DNA of 64,000 nucleotides from Salegentibacter mishustinae (GCF_002900095.1 NZ_LLKN01000002.1:2356001-2420000), one strand, 5' to 3'; counted from the stretch's first letter, positions 28,223 through 37,419 are shown. The notes: generated from the letters alone by a model not told the origin. Numbers and translations: made by a program.

Positions 28223-30391
28223 TTAGAAAAACAATTTTATTCCTCCGTTTACCACAAAACCATCTACAGGAGCATAAATATCCCTGAATTGTGGATTGGA
28301 AATAGAACCTGTATAAATAGAATCAAAACGAGTTTGACGGGTGTCGGTAAAGTTTTCAAAATTCAGGAAAATCGAAAAATCTTCCCATAATTTTTCCATC
28401 ATCAAACCAAAAATCCAATAGTCCTGTCCCGTAGCACCACTGCTTAACTGCTGCGGACTAAAATAATAACCTTCCAGACCAATTTTTAGCTTTTCGTGCA
28501 GTTCATACATCAATACGTTATTTAAGCGATGTTTGGAAACTAAAGGCATTTCAAAAGTATTCCCGTTTTCTGTACGATTTACATCGGCAAATGTATAGCC
28601 AGTGAATAATTTAAAATCTTTATATCCAAATTTTAAATTCGCTTCTATTCCCTTACTTTCAATAAATCCATCGGGTTGTAGGTATTCAAAAATTCCTTCA
28701 GAAGTATTTTCGAGAATTATGGGCTTATCGATTTTTGTATAGAAGAAAAGTGTATTGCTCGTAAATTCTATGGTTTCAAAAAGCTCTGTACGGTAATTAA
28801 TATCAAAATTTCCGCCAATAGAATTTTCAGCTTCGGTAGAACTCACATCAATAGGCATTACATTCCTAAATTGAAGTCGCTCGGCATCTTCAGTAAATAC
28901 AGAAGGAGTTTTGTAGCCCATTCCGCCCCCAATCCTGGTGGTTATGGCATCACTAATAGTGAACATCGCTGAAATTCTGGGTAATACAAACCATCCATAT
29001 TCATTCTGATAATCGGTTCTAAGGCCTGTTTCCAGCTGAAACCAATCGGTAGCTGTCCAGTTGTTCTGTATAAAAGCTCCATAAGTAAGATGTTCATAAT
29101 CCACAACGGGCGCATCGGTAAGCACATCTTGTTCAAAGCGATCTACCCATAAATTTAAACCCCCAACCCATTCCATTTTATCAGTTCCGAAGACTACGGA
29201 AGCCTCATTATAGGAAGCAAATTGGTTTCCAGCAAAAATGTAATCTCCGGTTTCTATTTCCCGATCAAAAAAGCTAAAACTATTTTTTAGATTAAAACGA
29301 TTATTGTCATTCCAGGAATGTTCAAAACCCGATTGCAAGGTAGTTCTCGCGGTATTATTCCTTTCAAAAAAGGGATCTTCAACTTCTTCTCCTTCCAAGT
29401 AATCTATATTTCCACCGGTACGTTCTTCTACAGTAGTGTTTACCCCAATATCTAGCTTAGTATCTTCTGTAAATTCATAAAAAATCCTGGGATTTATAGT
29501 ATAACGATTGTATTCAGGAATGGCAGTCAAACCAATATCTGCGGGATCGTATGGCGAACCAATATTATAGGACGCAAAGACGGTTGTACCTAGCTTTCCG
29601 TAGGTATCAGAATAAAATCCGCTTAAATCCAATCCTAAAGCAGAAGTCGCATTCAACATAAAATTGAGCTCTCTTTCTTCTCCCGGGGTTTTAGAAATAA
29701 GATTCACCAGGCCGGCTATAGCGCCTCCACCATAAAGTGTAGAAGAGGAACCTTTAATCACCTCAACTTGTTGCAAGTCTAGCGGAACAATTTGCAGCAA
29801 ACTAAGGCCTCCTGAAAATCCGGAGTATAAAGGATAGCCGTCTTTTAGCAACTGGGTATATTTCCCGTCTAAACCTTGAATTCTAATACTTGAATTACCC
29901 GAAATCGCAGAAGTTTGTTGTGTTTGAATTCCGGTAGTCTCATTGAGCAACATCCTGATATCGCCGGGTTTCATATTCCCTTTTTCGGTAAGCTCCTCTC
30001 CAGAGATCACTTCTACGCGAGTCGGTAAATCGGCTATGCTGCGCCTGGATCGGGTAGATTGAATAATCACTTCATCCATCTCTTCCCCGCCGGGTTGAAG
30101 AAAAATTTCGAGAGTGTCTTGAGTTGTCCTCGGGAAATTCAGGGTAACTTCTTCTATAGAAAAGCCCACAAAACTGAAAACGATCTTTTGTGTTCCGTCT
30201 GGGATTCCGCTTAAAGTTACTTCTCCGTCAATATTTGCTGTAGCTCCAATATTAGTACCCGCCACAACGGCATTTGCACCAAGTAAAGGCATATTGTCTT
30301 CAGCATTTTTAATTACTGCGTCCAGGGAATTTTGAGCCACAGCATTAAACGCGATCAGGAAGATCGCAAGTTTAAATAAGATCTTAATCAT
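28223..30391 (-). CDS. TonB-dependent receptor with carboxypeptidase-regulatory-like domain
   Basis: Outer membrane importer of the siderophore/metal receptor type rather than SusC type (722 residues, no SusD partner). A signal peptide ending AVAQ is followed by a CarboxypepD_reg-like domain (~23-105), a TonB-box-like DEVIIQSTR, a plug (~120-230 with SSTLYGGGAIAGLVNLISK) and a barrel ending in LFF. A small Cys-rich exported protein is encoded 98 bp upstream on the same strand, a pairing that suggests metal uptake or sensing. Substrate not readable. Confidence 0.93.
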   Translation of the reverse strand: MIKILFKLAIFLIAFNAVAQNSLDAVIKNAEDNMPLLGANAVVAGTNIGATANIDGEVTLSGIPDGTQKIVFSFVGFSIEEVTLNFPRTTQDTLEIFLQPGGEEMDEVIIQSTRSRRSIADLPTRVEVISGEELTEKGNMKPGDIRMLLNETTGIQTQQTSAISGNSSIRIQGLDGKYTQLLKDGYPLYSGFSGGLSLLQIVPLDLQQVEVIKGSSSTLYGGGAIAGLVNLISKTPGEERELNFMLNATSALGLDLSGFYSDTYGKLGTTVFASYNIGSPYDPADIGLTAIPEYNRYTINPRIFYEFTEDTKLDIGVNTTVEERTGGNIDYLEGEEVEDPFFERNNTARTTLQSGFEHSWNDNNRFNLKNSFSFFDREIETGDYIFAGNQFASYNEASVVFGTDKMEWVGGLNLWVDRFEQDVLTDAPVVDYEHLTYGAFIQNNWTATDWFQLETGLRTDYQNEYGWFVLPRISAMFTISDAITTRIGGGMGYKTPSVFTEDAERLQFRNVMPIDVSSTEAENSIGGNFDINYRTELFETIEFTSNTLFFYTKIDKPIILENTSEGIFEYLQPDGFIESKGIEANLKFGYKDFKLFTGYTFADVNRTENGNTFEMPLVSKHRLNNVLMYELHEKLKIGLEGYYFSPQQLSSGATGQDYWIFGLMMEKLWEDFSIFLNFENFTDTRQTRFDSIYTGSISNPQFRDIYAPVDGFVVNGGIKLFF

Positions 30392-30489
30392 TTTAAAAAT
30401 TTAGGTTATTATAGAATTTCTGTTCTTAAGAAATAATAACCTGTTTTGGCGGTTGCCAAACCCTCTCGGCGTATTCTGCTTCTACACTT

Positions 30490-30750
30490 TTAAATGAAAG
30501 TCCGAATATTTGAGAATACTATGGGCTGTGGCTCTGAGACAGTTACAACCTCTTCCGCGCCGGGAATAAAGCCGGTACAAGTGCCGCAGTTAATAAATGG
30601 AGAACATAAACCACATTCCTTATTTTCCTGGTCGTTTTCATGTTCAGCTATTTTTTCTACAGCAGTAGGCTCGCAATTATCGTCTATACAACAAGGGTAT
30701 AACGAAATAAGCAAACAAAAAATTCCTAAAATAACCACCAGGACTTTCAT
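30490..30750 (-). CDS. Small Cys-rich exported protein, DUF6660-like
   Basis: An 86-residue protein with an N-terminal hydrophobic segment, then a cluster of Cys (YPCCIDDNC and CGLCSPFINCGTC), nine by my count, with acidic residues and one His between. The pattern CSPF followed by paired Cys recalls the DUF6660 small proteins of Bacteroidota; recognition is from memory. Cysteines at this density in an exported protein suggest metal binding. It precedes a TonB receptor on the same strand. Confidence 0.7.
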   Translation of the reverse strand: MKVLVVILGIFCLLISLYPCCIDDNCEPTAVEKIAEHENDQENKECGLCSPFINCGTCTGFIPGAEEVVTVSEPQPIVFSNIRTFI

Positions 30751-30860
30751 ACTGCAAAAGTATGGATTTTAAGAAAAGAAAAATGGGCTTTATAAAGTGA
30801 ATTTATTTTAAATGTAGAACTGGCTCTCCCCGCTTCGTATTCTCTAATTTCAACAATTTT

Positions 30861-31565
30861 TCACCCTTTCCGTTTCCGTTTATCCCAATAAACATATAGG
30901 ATAAAAAGCGCCAAACTGACCAGGGAACCCCATAACAAACCTGACTTCAGTTGTTCGGTACTATCTCCAATTATGGCGATAAAAATAGTAAGCGGTGCTA
31001 TTCCTACCAGGGTTGCACCTATAAATTTCCAGTAACCTATTTTTAAAATTCCGCCAACAAAACTAATCGCGTCATTACTTAAAAATGGGTTTATTCTTGT
31101 AACAATCACCGCCCAGAAACCATAATCATCTAAAAAATCGCTTATTTTATTCTCGGTTTTTGGTCCCAGAAGTTTTTGAACGATCACCGGACCAAAATAG
31201 CGACCAATAAAATATCCCACGGAAGAAGCACAAAATATGGCTACAAAAACAATTAAACTACCACCAACGGGACCATAGGCTAATATTGAAACTATCATTA
31301 ATGCTATTGAAGGGATGACCAAAAGAAACATTTGGGCAATCATAGCTATTATGAGTACCAGTGGGCCTATCCAACCAAAATCTGAAACCCAGGCTTCTAT
31401 TTTTTGTTTGTCGTTACTGGTTAGAACTTCCCAGGCTTTATTGAAAAACTCATTTAAAGAAGGCACAAAAAAGTAACCTCCTACCAGAACCACAATTACA
31501 ATTAAAGAAAATATTAAAGGTGCTTTACTCTTTTTTACGCTGGCATTCTCTACTTTTTCTTGCAT
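30861..31565 (-). CDS. TVP38/TMEM64 (SNARE-associated/DedA-like) membrane protein
   Basis: A 234-residue inner membrane protein with about six hydrophobic segments. The signature region FCASSVGYFIGRYFG and VTRINPFLSNDAISFVGGILK matches the SNARE_assoc domain of TVP38/DedA proteins, implicated in lipid scrambling. Last gene of a three-gene operon (PepSY-like, SdiA-regulated-like, TVP38), 4 bp after its neighbour. It ends in a basic tail (KRKRKG). Confidence 0.88.
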   Translation of the reverse strand: MQEKVENASVKKSKAPLIFSLIVIVVLVGGYFFVPSLNEFFNKAWEVLTSNDKQKIEAWVSDFGWIGPLVLIIAMIAQMFLLVIPSIALMIVSILAYGPVGGSLIVFVAIFCASSVGYFIGRYFGPVIVQKLLGPKTENKISDFLDDYGFWAVIVTRINPFLSNDAISFVGGILKIGYWKFIGATLVGIAPLTIFIAIIGDSTEQLKSGLLWGSLVSLALFILYVYWDKRKRKG

Positions 31566-31569
31566 AGAA

Positions 31570-32433
31570 TTATTTAAAAATTACTTCCAGGATATTTGCT
31601 TTCCCACCTTTGCCTTCATTAGAAATAAATATTCTTCCATTTTTACTAAAGGTAAGCCCTTCAGCCTGCGCAAAATCATCTTCACGCAGCGCATAGCGTT
31701 TCTTCAGCTTCATATCACTATCGGCAATTACTAATTGCGGAGCCCTACCATCCAGAATATAAAAACTGTTATTCACGGGATGTATAGCCAGAGCAGAAGG
31801 CTCTAACTTTTTATGGAGCTTGGTCTTTCTGTCCTTTAGCAAGCTATCTTCCATATATAGGCGGTAACCAGGTTTTTTCTGTAATTCTTTACGGTTTAAT
31901 GAAAACTGGTAAATACCCTTGTAAGTATCGTCTTTGGGTTCTTTATCTTTTATTGCCAGTAACAAACGCTCATTACTTTTATCCCAGGCCAGACTCTCCA
32001 GGTTTTGATCTTCAGTTAAAAAATTGCTATAAGATTTTGTTTTCGGGTTATTAGATAAGTAATCTCTAACTTCAAAAATTTCCCCATCACTTCTAAGAAT
32101 GTAGGCGGTATTTTCTACAATACGTATATCTTCATAATCTCCCGGGCCGGCAAATTTTATTTTTTGTTCCAGCCTTGAAGTCTCCAGGTTGAAGATAAAA
32201 ATGACCCCATCTTCATCCTGGATACAGGCAAGTTTATTGGCTCCTATCCAATCTATCCCAGATACTTCATCGAGCACTTCAGGTAACTGCCACTTTGTAA
32301 CAATTTCATATTCTACTGGCTTGTCCTGAAGTTCATCTATGGTTACAAACTCGTTATAACCAAAGAGTATTATACCTGCAAGACTTAGTACTCCTACTAC
32401 GATTAAAGTTGCTATTTTATTTACCATTTTCAT
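31570..32433 (-). CDS. SdiA-regulated (YjiK-type) beta-propeller protein
   Basis: A 287-residue protein with one N-terminal hydrophobic helix (signal anchor) and a propeller-like domain of the SdiA-regulated family (PF06977 type): VSGIDWIGANKLACIQDEDG, PGDYEDIRIV, ESLAWDKSNERLLLAIKDK and EGLTFSKNGRIFISNEG mark successive blades. Members bind Ca2+ and are of unclear function. It lies 14 bp after the PepSY-like gene and 4 bp before TVP38. Confidence 0.85.
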   Translation of the reverse strand: MKMVNKIATLIVVGVLSLAGIILFGYNEFVTIDELQDKPVEYEIVTKWQLPEVLDEVSGIDWIGANKLACIQDEDGVIFIFNLETSRLEQKIKFAGPGDYEDIRIVENTAYILRSDGEIFEVRDYLSNNPKTKSYSNFLTEDQNLESLAWDKSNERLLLAIKDKEPKDDTYKGIYQFSLNRKELQKKPGYRLYMEDSLLKDRKTKLHKKLEPSALAIHPVNNSFYILDGRAPQLVIADSDMKLKKRYALREDDFAQAEGLTFSKNGRIFISNEGKGGKANILEVIFK

Positions 32434-32447
32434 TCTATTTTTGATAA

Positions 32448-32891
32448 TTACCAGGTAGTGATTTCAGTAGTAACCTGCCCGGATTCTTCAAAAATAATCT
32501 TGTTATCATTAGGCTCTGCATCAAACTCAACCTGGTAATAACTTGTTTCTGAAATTTGAATTAGCTCAATTTCATCAATATTTGTCTTATCATAATCTGC
32601 AGTAATGGAGGCCTGAACTGCTTCTGGAAGTGCTTCATAAGAAATATCGTATTTATACTTTAAAATTGTCCCATCTGAACTTAAAATAGCTTCGTAATCT
32701 ACTTTTTCAATTTCAAATTCTGCTTCATATAAATCGGCTTTTTTCTCCCATTCCACGCCGGTGGCGTTAGAGAACTGTTCTGTAAACCCATTGAGCACAA
32801 CAGATGGAATATCAGCATTTCGAATATCATCATCTTCACAAGCGGTAAAAACCATAGCCATAGCCAGGACCAAAAAAACTGTCTTTTTCAT
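32448..32891 (-). CDS. PepSY-like lipoprotein
   Basis: A 147-residue exported protein with a lipobox VFTAC (Cys18) and two PepSY-like repeats: residues ~28-80 and ~86-145, each a helix followed by a hairpin ending in an acidic strand (AILSSDGTILKYKYDIS and EFDAEPNDNKIIFEESG). Such proteins are common next to two-component systems in Bacteroidota. First gene of an operon with SdiA-regulated-like and TVP38 proteins. Its upstream region carries a TTCCAG direct repeat shared with other genes here. Confidence 0.85.
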   Translation of the reverse strand: MKKTVFLVLAMAMVFTACEDDDIRNADIPSVVLNGFTEQFSNATGVEWEKKADLYEAEFEIEKVDYEAILSSDGTILKYKYDISYEALPEAVQASITADYDKTNIDEIELIQISETSYYQVEFDAEPNDNKIIFEESGQVTTEITTW

Positions 32892-32927
32892 CTTTATTGT
32901 TTTTTAATTTTAAACAAAGGTGAAATA

Positions 32928-32949
32928 CAAAACTGGAATAAACCTGGAA
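32928..32949 (-). promoter_or_regulatory. TTCCAG direct repeat upstream of PepSY operon
   Basis: On the minus strand TTCCAG occurs twice with an exact 11-nt period (TTCCAG-N5-TTCCAG; plus-strand CTGGAA at 32933 and 32944). One-turn direct repeats are typical OmpR-family binding sites, and an OmpR-type regulator gene is next door. Confidence 0.6.
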
Positions 32950-32989
32950 TTTTTAAGCAGAAGTGTTCTTTTCAAAGGATCCCCGAACT

Positions 32990-34258
32990 TTATTTGGGAA
33001 AATTTAGCTGAAAATTGTGTTTATCACTATAGAAATATTTAAGCTGCAAATTATATTTTTTGGCAATGGTTTGCGCTATAGCTAATCCAATGCCGTTGGA
33101 ATTTTTAGAGCCTGAATTTTTCTGGAATCGGGAAAATACTTTATCAGAATCCAGCGAAGCCTGATTAGAAGAATTGCTGATGCTGAAGCTATTTTCAGAA
33201 ATTAAAATTTCAATAGCGCTCTCCTTTTGCCCGTGAACTATCGCATTTTTAAGCAAATTAGAAAGTAAAATTTTTGCAAGCCCTCTATTCATCGTGTGTT
33301 TTAATACTGAAGTACTTTCAATATTAATTTTAATGCTTTTATGAGCAGCCAGATCTTCATAATCCCGCTTTAATTCTTCAATTAAATCATTAAAAACCAC
33401 ATCTTCTTCATCGGGAAATTGCTGATTTTCTATCTTAGAAAGTAAGAGTAAAGAATTATTCATTCGGGTTAATCCTTCCAAATTATTGAGGACCGAAGCT
33501 ACTAATTCTATTTGTTGATTATTGAGATCTTCATTCTCTACAAGCAATTCCAGTTTATTGATACTAATCGCTAAAGGAGTCTGTAATTCGTGTGCCGCAT
33601 TTTCAATAAATTGTTTCTGACTATTGTAACTTGAAACAGATTTTTCAAGCATTTGTTCTATGCGCGTATTGAGTAAATTAAACTCTTCAATATTTGAGGA
33701 AACCGTATTGATTTTTTGATCTTTTTCCAGCCTAAAATTTTTAAGTTGCTGCAGTAGTCCATAAAAAGGATTCCATATTTTTTTAAGGATTAGGTTATTA
33801 AGCAGCACGATGCTTAAAATCAAACCTACGTAAAGTAAAACTAGAGAAAACAACAAGTCCTCTATCAAATCGTCTTCCTCTACCATAGAGGTAATGATTT
33901 TCAGTTTGTAGAATTCATCGTCTTTTTTAAACACGGTTTCCAGTAATCTAACGGGCTCATAATCCTTTTCATTTTGCATGTACATAAGCGTATCCCGATA
34001 AGAATCCCGGAAATTCATCGCCACTTTATTGCTAATTGGCCTAATTGTATAACTGCCGTCTTCAAAATTTAAACGCTGAATAATTTCAGGATCACTTTTA
34101 GCTCGGTTAATAACCAGCATCTTCTGGTTATCTAGCCCATCATCAAGACTATCATAGATCTCATCTAACATTTCCAGATAAAAAATTACGGCCCATATTC
34201 CAAGAAGTACTAGTAATATGGCAGCAAAATAACTGGTAGTATAATTTAATAATTTCAT
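32990..34258 (-). CDS. Sensor histidine kinase
   Basis: Membrane sensor kinase of 422 residues. TM1 (~8-28) and TM2 (~134-155) flank a ~105-residue periplasmic domain, then a linker, HisKA with ENAAHELQTPLAI (H223) and a HATPase domain with NLLKNAIVHG and GIGLAIA. Its start overlaps the response regulator stop by 4 bp (ATGA). It is the sensor of the local two-component system. The ligand is unknown; the periplasmic part has no motif I recognise. Confidence 0.93.
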   Translation of the reverse strand: MKLLNYTTSYFAAILLVLLGIWAVIFYLEMLDEIYDSLDDGLDNQKMLVINRAKSDPEIIQRLNFEDGSYTIRPISNKVAMNFRDSYRDTLMYMQNEKDYEPVRLLETVFKKDDEFYKLKIITSMVEEDDLIEDLLFSLVLLYVGLILSIVLLNNLILKKIWNPFYGLLQQLKNFRLEKDQKINTVSSNIEEFNLLNTRIEQMLEKSVSSYNSQKQFIENAAHELQTPLAISINKLELLVENEDLNNQQIELVASVLNNLEGLTRMNNSLLLLSKIENQQFPDEEDVVFNDLIEELKRDYEDLAAHKSIKINIESTSVLKHTMNRGLAKILLSNLLKNAIVHGQKESAIEILISENSFSISNSSNQASLDSDKVFSRFQKNSGSKNSNGIGLAIAQTIAKKYNLQLKYFYSDKHNFQLNFPK

Positions 34259-34932
34259 CTTTCTACCAATTTATAGCCAATCCCGTAAACCGCTTTAATT
34301 TCTATATCGGCATCAGCAGCTTTTAGTTTTTTACGGAGATTTTTAATTTGGGAATAGATGAATTCAAAACTATCGGCCTGGTCTATATGATCGCCCCAAA
34401 CGTGTTCCGCCAAGGCTGATTTATTAACCAGCCTGTTTTGATTTGAAGTAAAAAACAATAGTATTTCAAACTCCTTTCGGTTTAGATTAAGGGGTTTTTC
34501 ATCTATACTAACTTCGTGCTCATCAAGATTTATAGAGAGGTTGCCAATGGTAATTTTATTATTTCCTTTAAATTGCCGCCTTCTAAGTACTGCTTTTACG
34601 CGGGCATTCAATTCAGACATGTGAAAGGGTTTCGCCAAATAATCGTCGGCACCAAGGTTGAGTCCTTCAAGTTTATCGTCCAGAGAATTCCTCGCTGAAA
34701 CAATAATTACCCCATCTTCTATATTATTTTTTTTGAGATCCTCTAAGAGACTAAATCCGCTTCCATCTTTTAGATTGATATCCAGTAAAATGCAATCGTA
34801 GGAATACACCCCTATTTTATTTTGAGCTTCATATACACTATCGGCAGTTTCTACTACAAAATTCTCCTTCTCCAGAAAATCTTTCATATTCTGTAGCATA
34901 TCCAGCTCATCTTCAATAATTAAAATTTTCAT
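34255..34932 (-). CDS. OmpR-family response regulator
   Basis: A 225-residue regulator with a receiver domain (acidic pocket ED at 7-8, phosphoacceptor D51 in LLDINLKDGSG, conserved K in LAKPF) and a winged-helix Trans_reg_C domain (LNRKEFEILLFF, GIGYKL). Co-translated with the kinase. Likely targets are the nearby promoters bearing TTCCAG repeats at 32928, 36288 and 36385 (inference). Confidence 0.94.
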   Translation of the reverse strand: MKILIIEDELDMLQNMKDFLEKENFVVETADSVYEAQNKIGVYSYDCILLDINLKDGSGFSLLEDLKKNNIEDGVIIVSARNSLDDKLEGLNLGADDYLAKPFHMSELNARVKAVLRRRQFKGNNKITIGNLSINLDEHEVSIDEKPLNLNRKEFEILLFFTSNQNRLVNKSALAEHVWGDHIDQADSFEFIYSQIKNLRKKLKAADADIEIKAVYGIGYKLVER

Positions 34933-35043
34933 ATGCTTAAGTCATTAACCAGTTTCCCCAGGAAAAATAAAAAGTATCAAACTGCTTTTAAAACCTCTTC
35001 CACGCCTGAATAGTTATGCCAAAAGCTCTAAAAAGATTAATTA

Positions 35044-36246
35044 TTATAGATGGAAATCTATTTGCAGCCTGTACATAATATGGTTCATTTCGGGTTCTGG
35101 ATTATCGTTAAAACTTATATCTGTTTGCACTTTCAGCTTGTGATTTGATATATATTTAGAAACTCCGAGTGTATATTGATTTTGATTTGGAAACCGAGAG
35201 CCCGCAATATCCTCCTGAACATTAGTAAATCTTCCAACAAATTCAATATTATTATCTAATAAATAACCTCCCTGCAGATTAATAGAATTCCCTGTATTTA
35301 CAATTGCCCCGGTAGGCATTCCATCTTCTTCTCTTGCAATAGGGTTTTCTGCATCTCTATGAGCAAATTCTCCAAGTATTGATAAGGCTTTATACTTAAA
35401 CATAAAATCGGCGAAGAAAGTTGAAATATCGGTTTGATGAAATCCATTTTCAGTAAACATATATTCTCCCATATTAGACCGCGTCTTTACTGCATCATCA
35501 TTATAATCATAGGTAACCCCAACAGATAATTTAGGAGTCTGATACCTTTCTAATGCAGCTTCCCGATAATCTTTAAATTCCCCAAATGGTAAAACTTCTA
35601 AACGACCGGTATACTGATGTCCTCCCAAGTTACCTGTCACTACATTTCTTCCTTCCCCCTGGGAGAGCGCAAAGATTTCTTTCAATATTACACTCCCCCC
35701 AAGATTAGTTTTATGATGCAACTGTATTCCAAGATCCCGGTCTATATTAAAGCGACTATTTAATAGGGATCTGTCCACTAATTGAAGGTCGCCTGAAGAA
35801 ACCACACGCTCACGGTTCCCGGGTAATTTTGCCTGTCCTGCCCATAAAACAAAATTTTCATAAAAATTCCATTTTAAAACAGCGTCAAAGATATACATAG
35901 GAGCGCCTTCGGTAAATTCTGATGCCCCGGCAATATCGCGGTTAGACAAGCCCAACTCTATTTTATACTCTAATTTTGGAGAGTAAGCAAAACCACCAAA
36001 TTTTAGCCTGGCACGGCGAATTAAAATATTTGAACTTTCAGATTCAAAACCTTCAAATTCAGAATCTCTCCAATCGGTTGCATATAAAGCTTGAAAACGA
36101 GCTCCAAACTTGATACTGAAGGAACTATCTTTTGCTACCGAATTAATTATCCCATTCCCAAAAGTACTCTCTGTAATATCCTGGGCACTACCCTGGAAGC
36201 CAGCTGCTAGCAAAAAGAAAATAAGAAAGAAATATTGAATTTTCAT
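35044..36246 (-). CDS. Phosphate-selective-porin-like (OprO/OprP type) outer membrane protein
   Basis: Outer membrane barrel of the porin O/P family. The reading frame opens at 36279, but the ATG at 36244-36246 gives a clean signal peptide (starting MKIQYFFLIFF and ending GSAQ), so I choose it; the protein is then 400 residues. Family features: FGARFQALYATDWRD near the N-terminus, the IRRARLKFGG strand, and PGNRERVVSSGDLQLVDRS. It ends in HL at the last strand. Divergent from the PepSY-like gene at 36455; a CTGGAA half site lies at 36288. Confidence 0.88.
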   Translation of the reverse strand: MKIQYFFLIFFLLAAGFQGSAQDITESTFGNGIINSVAKDSSFSIKFGARFQALYATDWRDSEFEGFESESSNILIRRARLKFGGFAYSPKLEYKIELGLSNRDIAGASEFTEGAPMYIFDAVLKWNFYENFVLWAGQAKLPGNRERVVSSGDLQLVDRSLLNSRFNIDRDLGIQLHHKTNLGGSVILKEIFALSQGEGRNVVTGNLGGHQYTGRLEVLPFGEFKDYREAALERYQTPKLSVGVTYDYNDDAVKTRSNMGEYMFTENGFHQTDISTFFADFMFKYKALSILGEFAHRDAENPIAREEDGMPTGAIVNTGNSINLQGGYLLDNNIEFVGRFTNVQEDIAGSRFPNQNQYTLGVSKYISNHKLKVQTDISFNDNPEPEMNHIMYRLQIDFHL

Positions 36247-36287
36247 TAATTTTTTAATCGGTTTAATGATTTGAAACATATAAAAAA

Positions 36288-36412
36288 CTGGAATAAATTA
36301 TAAATTTCAAATTTGACACTTTTTTATCAATTCTCCATATAGAACAAATATGAATAACAAAACTGGAGAAAAATGGGAATTTTTTTCCAGATCTTTTCCT
36401 AATTCTTTCCAG
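36288..36412. promoter_or_regulatory. Divergent promoter region with 11-nt-spaced TTCCAG repeats
   Basis: Between the porin and PepSY-like genes. On the plus strand, TTCCAG at 36385, TTCCTA at 36396 and TTCCAG at 36407 form three direct repeats at exact 11-nt steps, 43 bp before the PepSY start. CTGGAG at 36363 and CTGGAA at 36288 (the same word on the other strand) face the porin. The arrangement fits an OmpR-family operator. Confidence 0.6.
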
Positions 36413-36454
36413 TTTTGGATGTTTATTTCGCATAGAATTTAAAAAACGATTTTT

Positions 36455-36883
36455 ATGAAAAAAGTAATTTTATCAGGATTTTTCGCATTGTGTGCCTTTG
36501 GAATGTTTGCACAAGCAGATACAAAGAATTTACCAGCTACCGCTAAGGATTTTATTCAACAGAATTTTTCTTCAAATACTGTGGAAGGGGTTGAAGAAAA
36601 TAGCAAATGGCAAATCTGGGCAGACGATAAATATGAAGTAAAACTCTCTAACGGAATAGAGTTAGACTTTGACGAGAACGGAAATATAATCGAAATAGAC
36701 AGTCAAAAAGATGCTATCCCAATGTCGGCATTACCTTCAGCTATCGCTACTTACTTAAAGGAAAATTATCCAGATTCTCAAGTAATTGGATGGGAGAAAG
36801 AAAAAAAGAGCCAGGAAGTTGAATTATTAGACGGCACAGAGCTGGAATTTGACGGACAGGGAAATTTTAGAAAAATAGATTAA
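36455..36883 (+). CDS. PepSY-like secreted protein, two repeats
   Basis: A 142-residue periplasmic protein: signal peptide ending MFAQ, then two PepSY-like units (~25-82 and ~87-142). Each has a short helix and a strand pair ending in the same pattern, IELDFDENGNIIEID in the first and TELEFDGQGNFRKID in the second. A paralogue of the lipoprotein at 32448, in the PF11396-type group. It likely belongs to the regulon of the adjacent two-component system. Role unknown; binding of a ligand or inhibition of an envelope protease are family speculations. Confidence 0.85.
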   Translation: MKKVILSGFFALCAFGMFAQADTKNLPATAKDFIQQNFSSNTVEGVEENSKWQIWADDKYEVKLSNGIELDFDENGNIIEIDSQKDAIPMSALPSAIATYLKENYPDSQVIGWEKEKKSQEVELLDGTELEFDGQGNFRKID

Positions 36884-36926
36884 GATCTTCCTAAACTGAG
36901 ATTTTATTTAACGCCTATCTTAATTC

Positions 36927-36967
36927 AAAACGCCCTCAAAAAATGATTTATTTTTTGAGGGCGTTTT
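36927..36967. terminator. Bidirectional terminator between PepSY and UspA genes
   Basis: A 17-bp near-perfect stem (AAAACGCCCTC plus A-run, pairing with T-run plus GAGGGCGTTTT) with a short loop lies between two convergent genes. The A-run/T-run flanks let it act in both directions. Confidence 0.9.
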
Positions 36968-36978
36968 ACTTTATTAGA

Positions 36979-37419
36979 TTATATTAAAGGAATTGCCAAT
37001 AACGGAATTTTTAAGTCGTCTATAAGGTCCTTTTTCTTGTTTGCTGCAAAAAGGCCATAAAGCAGATTTTTCTTTTTATGTCCTGCTACAACGAGGTCTA
37101 TATTACGTTCATCTACAATTTTTTTAATTGATTTAGCAACCTCGCCACTAATTACAAGTCCCTCGATATCTATGCTATACTTTTCCTTTACTTCTTCCAC
37201 CCATTTTTGTATCTCCACACTGGCGTTCTTACGTTCTTTAGCTCTTTTCTCATAAACATATTGTGGTCCTGCTTCGCGCGCTAAAAAATCATCGGGATCT
37301 GCCTCGGTAACGTGCATGATCCAAATTTTTGCATCGGTAAGTTTTGCGATGTTTATGGCGTGCGTCATTAGCTGTTCTGCATCCTGCCGTCTGTCTATAG
37401 CTACAAGTAAGTTCTTCAT
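36979..37419 (-). CDS. Universal stress protein (UspA family)
   Basis: A 146-residue cytoplasmic Usp domain: first strand NLLVAIDRRQDAEQLMTHAI, a middle helix pair, and the C-terminal VVAGHKKKNLLYGLFAANKK followed by IPLLAIPLI. The glycine-rich ATP-binding motif of UspA (G-x2-G-x9-G-S/T) is replaced by a Lys-rich segment with only one or two of the Gly kept, so ATP binding is doubtful. Single gene, convergent with the PepSY-like gene. Confidence 0.85.
   Translation of the reverse strand: MKNLLVAIDRRQDAEQLMTHAINIAKLTDAKIWIMHVTEADPDDFLAREAGPQYVYEKRAKERKNASVEIQKWVEEVKEKYSIDIEGLVISGEVAKSIKKIVDERNIDLVVAGHKKKNLLYGLFAANKKKDLIDDLKIPLLAIPLI

Noticed and set aside
28223-30391. TonB receptor as a second SusC
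   Set aside because: The length and plug type fit siderophore/metal receptors, and there is no SusD partner.
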